The position numbers and the translations under genes were made by a program. Shown here in pieces: positions 1 to 8,393 of a stretch of DNA of 15,215 bases. Numbering within the stretch: the first letter of the stretch is position 1; the number at the start of each line of letters is the position of its first letter. Location of the stretch: positions 1 through 15,215 of the forward strand of contig JASLCG010000008.1 in NCBI GenBank assembly GCA_030151885.1, read 5' to 3'. A model generated the notes under the pieces. That model worked only from the letters and a program-made list of their open reading frames with translations. It had not been told where the DNA came from and did no database searches. This stretch comes from Bacteroides sp. Its GTDB lineage: Bacteria; Bacteroidota; Bacteroidia; Bacteroidales; Bacteroidaceae.

Positions 1-982
1 CATCTCCATGCCATGGAATAATATCGTAATCTACCACATTACTCGGTTTATTATTCACAGCTTGATCTAAGTGCAACCAACCATAACCGTGCACAGATTT
101 AATAGTACACTCGTACTTATAGTTTCTTTCTAGAGAAAAATACGTTTTCTCCTCGTCTTTATCCTTGCCAGTTTTTAAAAAGTCAACACGATAAAATCCA
201 TGTACTCCATTATAAACACCTTCTAATACCAGTACAACAGGCAGCTCGTCGCTTTCCAATTTATCTTGAACCACAGGTGCTACAAATATTTGATTACTTA
301 CCACACCTCTTTCGGCAGAATAAGCTTTCGAACTCTCTACTTTTACCACATCATAATCGCCCAGTAAAGCATCATCCGAGAGGTAACCGTATTTATTAAA
401 ATTACAGATATAGACATTATCAAGCTTAAAATCCTTTAAAGACTCTTCCATTGTAACATTAATCATAGCAACAGCGCGTTCTAAATTAATGCTAACATTT
501 TTCTTAGTCTTATCATATTGAGTTTCTCCCCACATTGGTATTCCTTCTGCCTCAATATCTATGGGTGCTCTAAACAGATAGCTTTGTGTAATCTGCTCGT
601 ACGTATCGCCCTCTTCTGGCATATAGTAATTTGAATCTTCTACATTAAGATTACTATTGGCTATAAATATAAACTGATCTACAGCTCTAACTTGTTTATA
701 GTTTAAATGGACATCAAATTCAGTATCACTTTTACGATCTACCTCTGCAAAGTCCACAAATTTTCCTTCTGCCATAAGCAGAACTAACGGATCATTTTTT
801 ATCGCACTAACAGATACTGCTCTAGTGAACTGAGTAAATGATAGAGGAAGTTTTACAGATAAAGAGACCTTTGCCTCCTTACTAACACCAATATCACTAC
901 CGCTATTATCCGTATCAGTAGTACAGCCTATAGCAAAAAGCACTATAAGCAATGTATATATTTTAGTTACAATATGTTTCAT
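1..982 (-). CDS. Fimbrillin-like lipoprotein (FimA/Mfa family accessory subunit), 3' end cut by window edge
   Basis: The reading frame is open from an ATG at 980-982 to the left edge (327 codons seen, no stop), so the C-terminus is missing. The N-terminus is a lipoprotein signal with lipobox LFAIGC (Cys20). FTRAVS at residues 52-57 resembles the Arg-gingipain-type maturation site of FimA/Mfa1 (cut after Arg54). Family hallmarks follow: GIPMWG at 147-152, LERAVAMINV around 167-176, RNYKYE near 286, and a terminal beta strand with IIPW near 321-324. In single-domain fimbrillins such a strand lies near the C-terminus, so little is probably missing. It starts 2 bases after the stop of the upstream large subunit, so it is translationally coupled and in the same operon. 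Inferred role: outer-membrane-exported accessory or tip-complex subunit of a type V fimbria. Family call is firm; exact position in the fibre is not known. Confidence 0.85.
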   Translation of the reverse strand, partial: MKHIVTKIYTLLIVLFAIGCTTDTDNSGSDIGVSKEAKVSLSVKLPLSFTQFTRAVSVSAIKNDPLVLLMAEGKFVDFAEVDRKSDTEFDVHLNYKQVRAVDQFIFIANSNLNVEDSNYYMPEEGDTYEQITQSYLFRAPIDIEAEGIPMWGETQYDKTKKNVSINLERAVAMINVTMEESLKDFKLDNVYICNFNKYGYLSDDALLGDYDVVKVESSKAYSAERGVVSNQIFVAPVVQDKLESDELPVVLVLEGVYNGVHGFYRVDFLKTGKDKDEEKTYFSLERNYKYECTIKSVHGYGWLHLDQAVNNKPSNVVDYDIIPWHGD

Positions 983-984
983 AT

Positions 985-3954
985 CTATTTAAGTTTATGT
1001 TGAACCTGTGCCATAGCCCACTCAAGAACATTCATTGCAAAGTATGCATTATAAGTTCGCCCCTTACCTGTAGGAAGTCCATTATAATAGTTACTATTCA
1101 CAAAATATGGAGATGCATTAGATCCTGTTGCCAAATTCTTATCAGAAAAGAACAGGCCATTACCTATCCACATATACGGATATTCAGTACTTCGAACAAT
1201 TAATGCTTTACTCTCTTCTGATGTATCTTCTGATTCATCTTCTATTTTACTTAAGTTATGAGATGCAATTACCTCTAAACCTTTAGAGTTTCCTGTAAGC
1301 AAATAGTTTACATCTTTAAAGTTGGCAAAAAAGTTTAGATCTCTAACCCAAGCTTTACCCTCTCTAGAAGCAAAAAACAGAGGAACTTTATTATAATTAG
1401 ATAAAGTATAATGCTTTCGTATTAACTCTTTCTCATACTTACTATGTACATGCACGGGCAGTGCCATTTGTTTAATTTTTTCACTTTGGAATACCTCATA
1501 TTTTGGATTATCCAATAACAGCGACAGCATTGGATCAGTATACTTAAATGAATTACCTGGCAATGCATCCGATCTACTAGGGGTCTGTATTAAAGCTAGT
1601 TTTTTCTCCTTCACCAACTTCATTAACATTTTTCCATAAATATTAAGCGGATTAGCTATTTCATTAGGTATCGACGAATCTAGATATAATACAATATCAA
1701 AATCCTCTAGTGCTGTAGGCATACCCAAATCGTTCAAACAATCTACACGCTTAATATTACGAGTTCTCACTCGTCCATAATTCCCTTGCGAATCAATCTC
1801 TGAGTACGAATAAGATTCAACTCTTATTTTAGAGTTATTCTTCATTCCAAAGTTATGTTCAGAGAGAAGCATTCTCATAAATTCTGTATCGTAAAGACCT
1901 TTAATAAAAATACTCGATATAAATGCAGGAATAATTGTATAAGACTCTCCTACTACCAATATTTTAGGTACATATTCATAGTCTGGTCTAACTAATGACA
2001 CGTCAACAGTTACAGGCAGACTTTCATCAACAATATAGTCGGCATGTTTTTTACGCAACTTAATATTAACATCTAACCTATAAATCTCTCTTTTTACATC
2101 TTCAGGATTATCCGACCTCTGCGTTTTACCAACAGCTGGTACTCTAACAACTACATAATCGATATTTTTTACTTTTTCGTTTTCTTCAAACTCCAGCACT
2201 TTTAAGTTGCCGTATTTAATAGGAGTATAATCTTGTTTAAACTTAATGGCAGATCTTACATCTTTAGTACTTACCTGTATTTCATCTCCTAGTTCAAATT
2301 TAAACTGCATCTTCTTACCAGTCTCTTTACAAGTAAAATCAAAATTCACAGGTATTCTCAACTCCAAGTAAGACTTTTTACCATCAAGATCGTAATTTAA
2401 CACATAGTAACCGTAAGGAACTACATATATATCCGGATTTTGTCGTAAAATGGTAACATCTTTAATACGCTGATGTATCTCGATAGGAATAATCATTTTG
2501 CCAGCAAAAATATAGAATGGACGTACAGCTGCCTCCAAGTTTGCTGCTTTATCCTGCTTGGCTGTTACAGATACTACTAACTTGCCAGAAGCATTTGTAA
2601 CTAAACGTATAGTATGTAAATCGTCCGAAATTTCATTTCTATTTGCACTCGATATATCATCTCTATCCCAACCAATTAAAATATCATCAAGATCTAGATT
2701 TGTTTTATAAGTCAGTTCTTTTTCACCACGTTCTGTAAAGAAGAGCTCTCTTCCACTAATTTCAAAGAAATCACTACCAGACAATTTATAGTCAAAGTTG
2801 CTGTATTTCCAGTCTTTAACAGATATTTCTGCTATACAGGTTTTACTAGCTTTAATAGCTTCATCTGGAGTCTTTGAGCCTTCGCTCTCAACATCTTTCA
2901 GTAATATTTGGTAGTGCTTATTTCTAATAATAGCTTTTATATCGTCACCATTATCTAGGTCCAATCTGTAATATTGAACCTCGTTTGGCGCTGTATTATC
3001 TTTTTTGACTAGTCCCAATACCAGTGCAGTAACACCCTCTAAATGAGATTTATGTCCTCCTTGATTCTCGGCAACATAGATTGAGTTTGTTATTGTATTT
3101 GTTTTATTATTATAATCAAATAATATGGCTTGATTGAAGCTTTTCTCTTCATCATAACCTTCCAATAAAGAGGGTTCCGATGGTTCAAAGTCGCTCCATT
3201 TAAACCCTTTATCCTCTATAAAATAAGGAGCAATACTCCCTTGTTTCAAACTGTTGTACAGATATACTTCAGTTAAAACATAATCTTTTGCACTTCCTTC
3301 CTGCATATCTTGAAGAAAGTTTTTACCCATCTCTTCTTTAGAAAGGAACACATCTATTTTAGCCACAGCTCTCATCAAAGCTATAGGCGCTATTGTTGTG
3401 CTAGCGTTAACCTCCATAAAGGCAGTTTGTCCATACATAGGTATTCCTACCGACTCATCACTTAGTATGTAGTTATTACCTCTAACATCTGCCGATGTAT
3501 CAATTTTAAATTTATCTAACACCGCACGTTTATCCAGACCAATATAGCGATTTAGACTGTTTACTTTCTGCGATGGATTGGCCAATAGTACCAGCTGATA
3601 CTTTTCATTCTCTTTAGAGATGCGCATCGCTACACTTAAATTATAGCTACCAGTTTCTTGGTCAAATTTTGGGGCCGTATTCTCTGCCAAATAAACAAAT
3701 TCATTGTCTTCATTAAAGACCAAAGCTACAATCTGATCTATTCTAAGCTCTTTATCAACAACTCCACTTACTTTTGTAGCCTGTTTTATAGCTCTATCAG
3801 ACTTTACTTGGATATCAATATACGCACTATCTGTACGGCCTGCTTCTGATGCAATATCAGTGGTACAACCTACTGCAAATAGTATGCAAATCATCGCTAA
3901 GACTACTCCAGAGAGCACTCCACGACGACCAAGTAAATTATTATTTTTCATCAT
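985..3954 (-). CDS. Large fimbrillin-like lipoprotein with C-terminal alpha/beta domain, likely fimbrial accessory/tip protein
   Basis: About 989 residues. An upstream in-frame ATG (3982-3984) exists, but ATG 3952-3954 or the adjacent 3949-3951 is preferred: it gives a proper lipoprotein signal (ICILFAVGC) and follows a leader shared with other genes here. Numbering below is from the 3984 ATG. Lipid Cys40 is followed by a fimbrillin domain with GIPMYGQT (180-187), LMRAVAKIDV (203-212), RNKHYQI (354-360) and a closing strand EISVKDW (386-392), the point where a simple fimbrillin would end. Some 600 residues follow: a beta-rich middle (about 400-670) and an alpha/beta segment (about 672-999) with KILVVGES, FDIVLYLDSSI and KKLALIQTPS, suggesting a Rossmann or amidotransferase-like fold. 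No catalytic triad could be assigned. It is far longer than shaft subunits (350-560 residues), so a tip or adhesin role is inferred. The stop overlaps the leader of the next gene, 2 bases away. Confidence 0.8.
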   Translation of the reverse strand: MMKNNNLLGRRGVLSGVVLAMICILFAVGCTTDIASEAGRTDSAYIDIQVKSDRAIKQATKVSGVVDKELRIDQIVALVFNEDNEFVYLAENTAPKFDQETGSYNLSVAMRISKENEKYQLVLLANPSQKVNSLNRYIGLDKRAVLDKFKIDTSADVRGNNYILSDESVGIPMYGQTAFMEVNASTTIAPIALMRAVAKIDVFLSKEEMGKNFLQDMQEGSAKDYVLTEVYLYNSLKQGSIAPYFIEDKGFKWSDFEPSEPSLLEGYDEEKSFNQAILFDYNNKTNTITNSIYVAENQGGHKSHLEGVTALVLGLVKKDNTAPNEVQYYRLDLDNGDDIKAIIRNKHYQILLKDVESEGSKTPDEAIKASKTCIAEISVKDWKYSNFDYKLSGSDFFEISGRELFFTERGEKELTYKTNLDLDDILIGWDRDDISSANRNEISDDLHTIRLVTNASGKLVVSVTAKQDKAANLEAAVRPFYIFAGKMIIPIEIHQRIKDVTILRQNPDIYVVPYGYYVLNYDLDGKKSYLELRIPVNFDFTCKETGKKMQFKFELGDEIQVSTKDVRSAIKFKQDYTPIKYGNLKVLEFEENEKVKNIDYVVVRVPAVGKTQRSDNPEDVKREIYRLDVNIKLRKKHADYIVDESLPVTVDVSLVRPDYEYVPKILVVGESYTIIPAFISSIFIKGLYDTEFMRMLLSEHNFGMKNNSKIRVESYSYSEIDSQGNYGRVRTRNIKRVDCLNDLGMPTALEDFDIVLYLDSSIPNEIANPLNIYGKMLMKLVKEKKLALIQTPSRSDALPGNSFKYTDPMLSLLLDNPKYEVFQSEKIKQMALPVHVHSKYEKELIRKHYTLSNYNKVPLFFASREGKAWVRDLNFFANFKDVNYLLTGNSKGLEVIASHNLSKIEDESEDTSEESKALIVRSTEYPYMWIGNGLFFSDKNLATGSNASPYFVNSNYYNGLPTGKGRTYNAYFAMNVLEWAMAQVQHKLK

Positions 3955-3960
3955 ATCTAA

Positions 3961-3975
3961 ATAAGTTATAATTTC
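3961..3975 (-). promoter_or_regulatory. Shared 5' leader element before the large fimbrial subunit
   Basis: On the minus strand the 15 bases read GAAATTATAACTTAT and end 6 bases before the ATG at 3952-3954. The identical 15-mer occurs at 15158-15172 before the secreted GCLNC protein, and an 11-base core (TTATAACTTAT) at 5928-5938 before the shaft fimbrillin. In Bacteroidota, A/T-rich leaders take the place of Shine-Dalgarno sites, so this may be a ribosome-loading sequence. It could also be a protein- or sRNA-binding site. It supports the downstream ATG choice. Confidence 0.45.
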
Positions 3976-4044
3976 TAATTTCACATCTTTAACCTACCCT
4001 TTAAAAGAACTACCATGCTATGCATAAAGTAGTTAAATGGGTCG

Positions 4045-4251
4045 TTAAGTAATTAAAGACTCTATAAAAACAGCCACAGCTTTTTCATCAAGTCTAGAAT
4101 TTAGTTTAGGGAATTGCTCTATTATTGTATCAGTTAGATTATGGTTGTTTTCTGCTTCTAGTGGACCGTCTAAAACTTGTCTAGATAGTATCCAGTTATT
4201 GCTATTCAGAATCGTACTTCACGACTCTAACAACGCAGCTTTACAAAATTA
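4045..4251 (-). pseudogene. Remnant of a decayed coding region between shaft and large subunit genes
   Basis: A minus-strand frame encodes a protein-like 57-residue tail from 4218 down to a TAA at 4045-4047. It includes NSNNWILSRQVLDGP and a helical end RLDEKAVAVFIESLIT. It has no start codon. Upstream in the same frame lie CKAALLES, a TGA at 4219-4221, and a TAA at 4249-4251. Amino-acid composition is typical of a folded protein and not of random AT-rich DNA. I do not recognise the family. Other short protein-like stretches occur further upstream (to about 4625) in shifting frames, consistent with several frameshifts. Alternatively the tail is a chance open frame; only homology can decide. 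Confidence 0.4.
4244..4251 (-). promoter_or_regulatory. Possible -7 promoter element for the large fimbrial subunit
   Basis: The minus strand reads TAATTTTG, an exact match to the Bacteroidota -7 consensus TAnnTTTG, about 290 bases before the large subunit's start. No TTG -33 element is seen at the usual 18-21-base spacing. In DNA this AT-rich the match could be chance. Without it, the two accessory genes would depend on read-through from the shaft gene. Confidence 0.2.
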
Positions 4252-4643
4252 TTTCTGATATTGATATTAGGAAAGGTTAGATCTCGCTATACACACTTTA
4301 CTTTAAATACCGATGCAACTATTTATCAAACTACGCTACATCTATATCCGTATATATAACTTTCTTAAAGGCATTTATTATTGCTAACCAGCATCACATT
4401 TTCTATCTATCTGAAGAGAGTTACCCCCCAATGTATAAAGGTGCACTTATGAAAACTACTATTCATATTTTCTTGTAAAAATAGTCTGATATAGTTTAGG
4501 CATCCTTTTTCTTAAAAGACAAACTATAGAGCCATTTACTCGCTATTCCATCTGTCTTTTCAACACTTCACTCATATTCTCACTTCAAGTAGCTCTACAG
4601 AAAGCAGCAACTACTTTGCTCGAATTACAAAAGTGTATAAATA

Positions 4644-4677
4644 ACACTAGGGGCAACCTCGAGGTTACTCCTAGTGT
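4644..4677 (-). terminator. Stem-loop terminator after the shaft fimbrillin gene
   Basis: Two 15-base arms (4644-4658 and 4663-4677) pair with one G-U wobble and one mismatch around a 4-base TCGA loop. On the minus strand the stem is followed by a T-rich run (TTATTTATACACTTTT). It begins 20 bases beyond the shaft gene's stop. Its place between the shaft gene and the accessory genes suggests partial termination, which would keep shaft transcript in excess. Confidence 0.8.
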
Positions 4678-4697
4678 ATAATTTATTTATTATCTAA

Positions 4698-5918
4698 TTA
4701 GTTAATAGATACATTTGAGTTATCTTTTTTCCAAGCTTTAACTGTAGCAGTTACTGTTATGTTTGAAGTACTTTCTACAACTGGCTCTTCTGTACCTTGG
4801 TTTAAGTCTGGTGTAAATACATTTTCAAAATCACTATCACCAGCATTCCAAGTTAAGTTTTTATCTAGCTCTATTAAGTAGATATGACCACCTTCGTATT
4901 TTTCAACTCCTTCAAAGTTATTTAAAGTAAAGAACTCAACGCCCTCTTCCAATACAAAGTCATAACCTTCTAGTTTAGAACCTATAGAAAGACCTTCACT
5001 ATCATTTACAATAATCTCTGTAAATTCTGGAGCTTCCATTGTACCTTTATTAATAGCTTTACGAGACTCTTCACCTTCTTTCTTTACTTCATAAATAAAG
5101 AATTTACTCTCACTATCTTTAGGACTATAAACTACATACTCATTTGCACTATTTTCTAAACAAGTATATTTTTCAATTTTAAATCCTATTGTCATATTTG
5201 GAATATCACCTTCAAATAGGTGGTTAGCAACTACTTTGTCACCAAGTTCTACATCATCTGCTATGTCAAACCAAAGACCTTCACCTTTAGCATGTAGAGC
5301 CATTGCTGGATCACCATAAACATCTGTATATCTCATTGGAGCAACTGCCGACATCTTCATAGATTTTACCAAATCTTTATTAAAAAGAGGTGAACCTGCA
5401 AATTCAACACGAGCAGCAATAGAGCTTACTTCCATATCTACAGTGTAATTGTTAACACCATTCTCTGACCTTACCTCACCTAGTCCATTAGAACCTTGGT
5501 AAATCATATTTGCAAGTTTAGCTTTTTCTGCACTAGGCTGAATATCTAAAGCTTTCACTGCTAAACTAGCATCAGATTCAACACCATTAATTTTAACAAG
5601 AACTTTCTCTGTACCGTCAAGCATAATGTTTTCGAATTTAGCTGTTAAGCTTTTACCACCTTCTACTTTCTCTGCTTTTACAGTCTCTACCGCTTTCTTA
5701 CCTCTCAATACATATGCATAAGCATGATCTAAAGAGAAATCTTCTGGAGTTGCAGCATCTTCTAAGATACCACGGGTTACAGACACTGGTAATTTAATAT
5801 CTACTGATAGGTTACTTTCTTCCTGAGTTGGAAGTAAAGAGTTTTCACTATTACTACAAGCCGTTAGGCCAAACATAGCAACGCCTGCTATTACTAAATT
5901 TTTAATCTTAAAATTCAT
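4698..5918 (-). CDS. Major fimbrial shaft subunit, Mfa1/FimA-type fimbrillin lipoprotein
   Basis: 406 residues, close to the 350-560 of known Bacteroidales fimbrillins. The precursor has a lipobox LTAC (Cys21), so it is exported as a lipoprotein. VSVTRG at 45-50 puts an arginine at residue 49, the same position after which Arg-gingipain trims P. gingivalis Mfa1; cleavage would free the groove for strand exchange. The C-terminus carries the typical donor strand ITVTATVKAW. From family knowledge, mature subunits polymerise on the outer membrane by strand exchange to form type V fimbriae used for adhesion and biofilm. It is the first gene of the cluster, has its own promoter-like -7 element upstream and a strong terminator downstream, as expected of the abundant shaft protein. 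The 2-base-coupled accessory genes lie farther on. Assignment as shaft, not minor subunit, rests on length, order and terminator. Confidence 0.85.
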   Translation of the reverse strand: MNFKIKNLVIAGVAMFGLTACSNSENSLLPTQEESNLSVDIKLPVSVTRGILEDAATPEDFSLDHAYAYVLRGKKAVETVKAEKVEGGKSLTAKFENIMLDGTEKVLVKINGVESDASLAVKALDIQPSAEKAKLANMIYQGSNGLGEVRSENGVNNYTVDMEVSSIAARVEFAGSPLFNKDLVKSMKMSAVAPMRYTDVYGDPAMALHAKGEGLWFDIADDVELGDKVVANHLFEGDIPNMTIGFKIEKYTCLENSANEYVVYSPKDSESKFFIYEVKKEGEESRKAINKGTMEAPEFTEIIVNDSEGLSIGSKLEGYDFVLEEGVEFFTLNNFEGVEKYEGGHIYLIELDKNLTWNAGDSDFENVFTPDLNQGTEEPVVESTSNITVTATVKAWKKDNSNVSIN

Positions 5919-5927
5919 AATGTTTAA

Positions 5928-5938
5928 ATAAGTTATAA
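5928..5938 (-). promoter_or_regulatory. Shared leader core before the shaft fimbrillin
   Basis: TTATAACTTAT on the minus strand, 9 bases before the shaft ATG (5916-5918). It matches the core of the 15-mers at 3961-3975 and 15158-15172. The 3'-ward bases TTAAACAT also resemble the leader at 15143-15172, suggesting a common translation-initiation or regulatory sequence. Confidence 0.4.
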
Positions 5939-6106
5939 AATAAATTTCTATGCAACTATCTGAACAACTAGACCTGTAGAGTATTTAATTTTAGGAACTC
6001 TATGGCTTAGTTTTAATTTATCAATGGATTTACCTGATTATATAATTTCAGGCAATAATTTTATATTATATCTATCGCTCTTTCGAACTGGTACAAACAT
6101 AGACAA

Positions 6107-6114
6107 CAAAGATA
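6107..6114 (-). promoter_or_regulatory. Probable -7 promoter element of the shaft fimbrillin gene
   Basis: The minus strand reads TATCTTTG, an exact TAnnTTTG match about 190 bases before the ATG. No convincing TTG is found at the expected -33 distance. A transcript from here would have a long untranslated leader containing a small hairpin (CCTGA/TCAGG arms at 6033-6037 and 6048-6052). Long leaders are plausible for fimbrial genes, but the start site is inferred only. Confidence 0.4.
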
Positions 6115-6119
6115 AGATA

Positions 6120-6770
6120 ACAATTTTAACACCATTTAATTAATATTTATTAACACAAAATCACTATTTTATATATATGCCAACTAATAATAGATAGCAG
6201 TCCATGAATAACTATCCTCTATCATAGCAACAATTCACAACACACTAATATACTGAATTATAAATATATAATATAATAAAAAGCACATATAAACGGGGTT
6301 TTATAAACTCTATGCATCAATATTTTAATGCCTTAATAGTTACATTTTCATACATACAAACCAAGATAATAGTGTTTATATTTGTTAACAACATAATAAT
6401 CATGTCAAGATTATTATATAATATAAAATGGCATTTTAATTGCATTCTAATAACAATTAAATTCTTAGTAATTGATTTGTGTAATTATACAATACAACAC
6501 ATAAAGACAACTTTATTACAAAAACAAGTCATTAAATGCATTAATTGAGATTTATAAGATTTAAAATATAGTTGCAATAACAACAGTGTAAAAAAGGTAG
6601 ATTAGAGTAACATTTATACAACATTAGAAGTGCATTATAATTAAACTACTATCGACGTCATATAAATTTGTTAAATAGCAAACTAAGGTGGATAAATATT
6701 TATTTATCAGCAGGATATAGGACCTCTTCATATAGCATATTAGAAAGAGTGAGATGCACTACCATTTAGG
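6120..6770. other. AT-rich intergenic gap without a convincing gene
   Basis: About 650 bases, strongly AT-rich, between the shaft promoter and the terminator of the LRR gene. A plus-strand open frame at 6312-6548 has a composition expected from random AT-rich DNA (Ile, Asn, Lys, Phe) and was not accepted. The only structured piece noticed is an 18-base palindrome at 6691-6708 (GATAAATA, TT, TATTTATC). Confidence 0.5.
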
Positions 6771-6773
6771 CAT

Positions 6774-6809
6774 AAAAAAAGCTTGAAGCAGACACCTGCT
6801 TCAAGCTTT
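6774..6809 (-). terminator. Rho-independent terminator of the LRR lipoprotein gene
   Basis: A perfect 14-base stem (6778-6791 with 6796-6809) around an ACAC loop is followed on the minus strand by a run of seven T (6774-6780). It lies 50 bases beyond the stop of the LRR gene. Textbook structure. Confidence 0.92.
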
Positions 6810-6858
6810 CTAAGATTAATACACCACAAATCAGAACAAGTAAGGCTATACCTTTCTT

Positions 6859-8145
6859 TTACTGCTCTTTAAATTTATTTTCAAATTCGCTCCAACCTTT
6901 CGCTTTTTTATAAACATCAATAGTTCCTGATGGCACATAAACTACTGACACATTATCTGGGAAGCCATACCATGCCGTATCAGAATTTACCACTCTAGGT
7001 GGCACTGTTGGTTCTACCACTACTTCACGAACACCTCCTGTATAGCCAAATGCAGAGAAGTGAATAGACTCGATATTCTTATGAATAGTCAGTTTTTTGA
7101 CCTTATCGTTGCCTACAAAAACACCTTGACCAATGTGTCTTATAGAGAGTGGTATTTCAAAATGCTCAAGCTCTTTTGAAGAGGCAAAACAGTAGTGATA
7201 TATATAATTTTTATCTTCTGCAGAGTACGGTGTTATTTTAGTACCAAACGTTGTTACACGTTTTAAATTTGGCATTATATAAAAAGCACGTTCACCGATA
7301 TACCTTAAAGAGTTAGGTAATTTAATATCTACCATGCCAGATTCACGAAAAGCCTCAATTTCAATCTCTTCTAATCCCTCAGGAAAATTAATAACACTCA
7401 GATTAGTAGTCGCCATAAAAACTTGTGCTCCAATACTTTTTAATGTAACAGGTAGTTTAACCTCTTTAAGCGTCTTGATAAGTGTAAATGTACCGTCATT
7501 AAGATGAGTAAGATTTGTTGCAGAAAGATCTACTGTAACTAGTTTTGCTCTATAGAAAGACTCCTTAGCAATCTCTTTTAAGGAAGAAGGAAAATTAATA
7601 ACCTCTACAGCACAATCTAAGAAAGCCTCTTCTCCGATACGCTCTATCCCTTCTGGCAAAACTACCTCTTTAATATTGGCACCACAAAATGCTTTTTTAC
7701 CAATCTCTTTAACGCTGTTTGGAAGTACTAATTTATCCATTTCTCCACCTTGGTACTTAATAAGCACTCCTTTTTCAACTTGCACCCCAATAACATCTAC
7801 AGTAAATTCTGCTGTATGTTTATCTACAGTTACTGTTAAGACCAAGTCTTTTGCCACTTTAGAAGAGTCAAAACCTGTTATATCTTTAGAAGTTACAATA
7901 AGAGGTTTTTGGCTTTCGTCTTTGTATATGCCATAGACTTGTAGGCCTTCAAGATTTAAAGCTTCGTTTAGGACGTATGTTGTTTTATAAGGCTTTTGTT
8001 TTACAACGATGCCCTCTAATTCTGCCTTATTGTTATCAGGCAGTTTTTCATTTTTACTATTTGAAGAACAACTCACTAGAAGTGAGCTAATAAGAGCTAC
8101 AGACACCAATGTCATAACTCTAGAAACTATGCGCAATGCATTCAT
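6859..8145 (-). CDS. BspA-type leucine-rich-repeat surface lipoprotein with bacterial Ig-like domain
   Basis: 428 residues from ATG 8143-8145. An upstream ATG at 8266-8268 would add 41 AT-rich residues before the signal and is unlikely. Signal with lipobox LLVSC (Cys26). Residues about 42-118 form a Big_3-like bacterial Ig domain (TYVLNEALNLEGLQVYGIY, ending EFTVDVIG). Residues about 135-375 are BspA/LRR_5 repeats: LPNSVKEIGKKAF, LPEGIERIGEEAF, FPSSLKEIAKESF, LPVTLKSIGAQVF, LPNSLRYIGERAF. The C-terminus VVYVPSGTIDVYKKAKGW is the usual family ending. From family knowledge such proteins bind host matrix or other bacteria. No catalytic residues and no type IX secretion tail are seen. It stands alone, with terminators on both sides and the next gene on the same strand, so it probably has its own promoter in 8146-8330, where I found only imperfect -7 matches. 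Confidence 0.9.
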   Translation of the reverse strand: MNALRIVSRVMTLVSVALISSLLVSCSSNSKNEKLPDNNKAELEGIVVKQKPYKTTYVLNEALNLEGLQVYGIYKDESQKPLIVTSKDITGFDSSKVAKDLVLTVTVDKHTAEFTVDVIGVQVEKGVLIKYQGGEMDKLVLPNSVKEIGKKAFCGANIKEVVLPEGIERIGEEAFLDCAVEVINFPSSLKEIAKESFYRAKLVTVDLSATNLTHLNDGTFTLIKTLKEVKLPVTLKSIGAQVFMATTNLSVINFPEGLEEIEIEAFRESGMVDIKLPNSLRYIGERAFYIMPNLKRVTTFGTKITPYSAEDKNYIYHYCFASSKELEHFEIPLSIRHIGQGVFVGNDKVKKLTIHKNIESIHFSAFGYTGGVREVVVEPTVPPRVVNSDTAWYGFPDNVSVVYVPSGTIDVYKKAKGWSEFENKFKEQ

Positions 8146-8325
8146 ACAGTTGTATGGTATTAATTTAACAATAAAAATATCTCTGCTTTTAAAAAAAAGC
8201 TTGCAATAATAAATAAAAAAATCAAATAATAAATTACATGAAATATTTTTTAATAAAATATTTAACACCTATAAACTAAAAAGGGTGTAACTGTTTGATA
8301 TGCATCAAATAAGGCTGTTTTTTTC

Positions 8326-8366
8326 AAAAAATAAGTCGGTTAAGAGTAACTTCCCTAACCGACTTA
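8326..8366 (-). terminator. Terminator of the outer-membrane protein gene
   Basis: Eleven-base arms TAAGTCGGTTA (8332-8342) and TAACCGACTTA (8356-8366) pair perfectly around a 13-base loop. On the minus strand the stem is followed by TTTTTTG. It lies 27 bases beyond the stop at 8394 and isolates that gene from the LRR gene. Confidence 0.85.
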
Positions 8367-8393
8367 ATTCTTTATATGATTTAAACTTAAGAG

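Noticed and set aside
4219..4221. In-frame TGA in the decayed region as a recoded tryptophan codon
   Set aside because: Other genes use TGG for tryptophan, a TAA follows a few codons upstream, and there is no start codon; decay is simpler.
5919..6200. Invertible promoter upstream of the shaft fimbrillin
   Set aside because: No pair of long inverted repeats flanking the promoter was found by eye, and no invertase gene is in the window.
6312..6548. Plus-strand open frame of 78 codons in the AT-rich gap
   Set aside because: Composition is that of random AT-rich DNA; no signal, motif, promoter or terminator supports it.
8146..8268. N-terminal extension of the LRR lipoprotein to the upstream ATG
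   Set aside because: The added 41 residues are AT-rich noise placed before a proper lipoprotein signal peptide.
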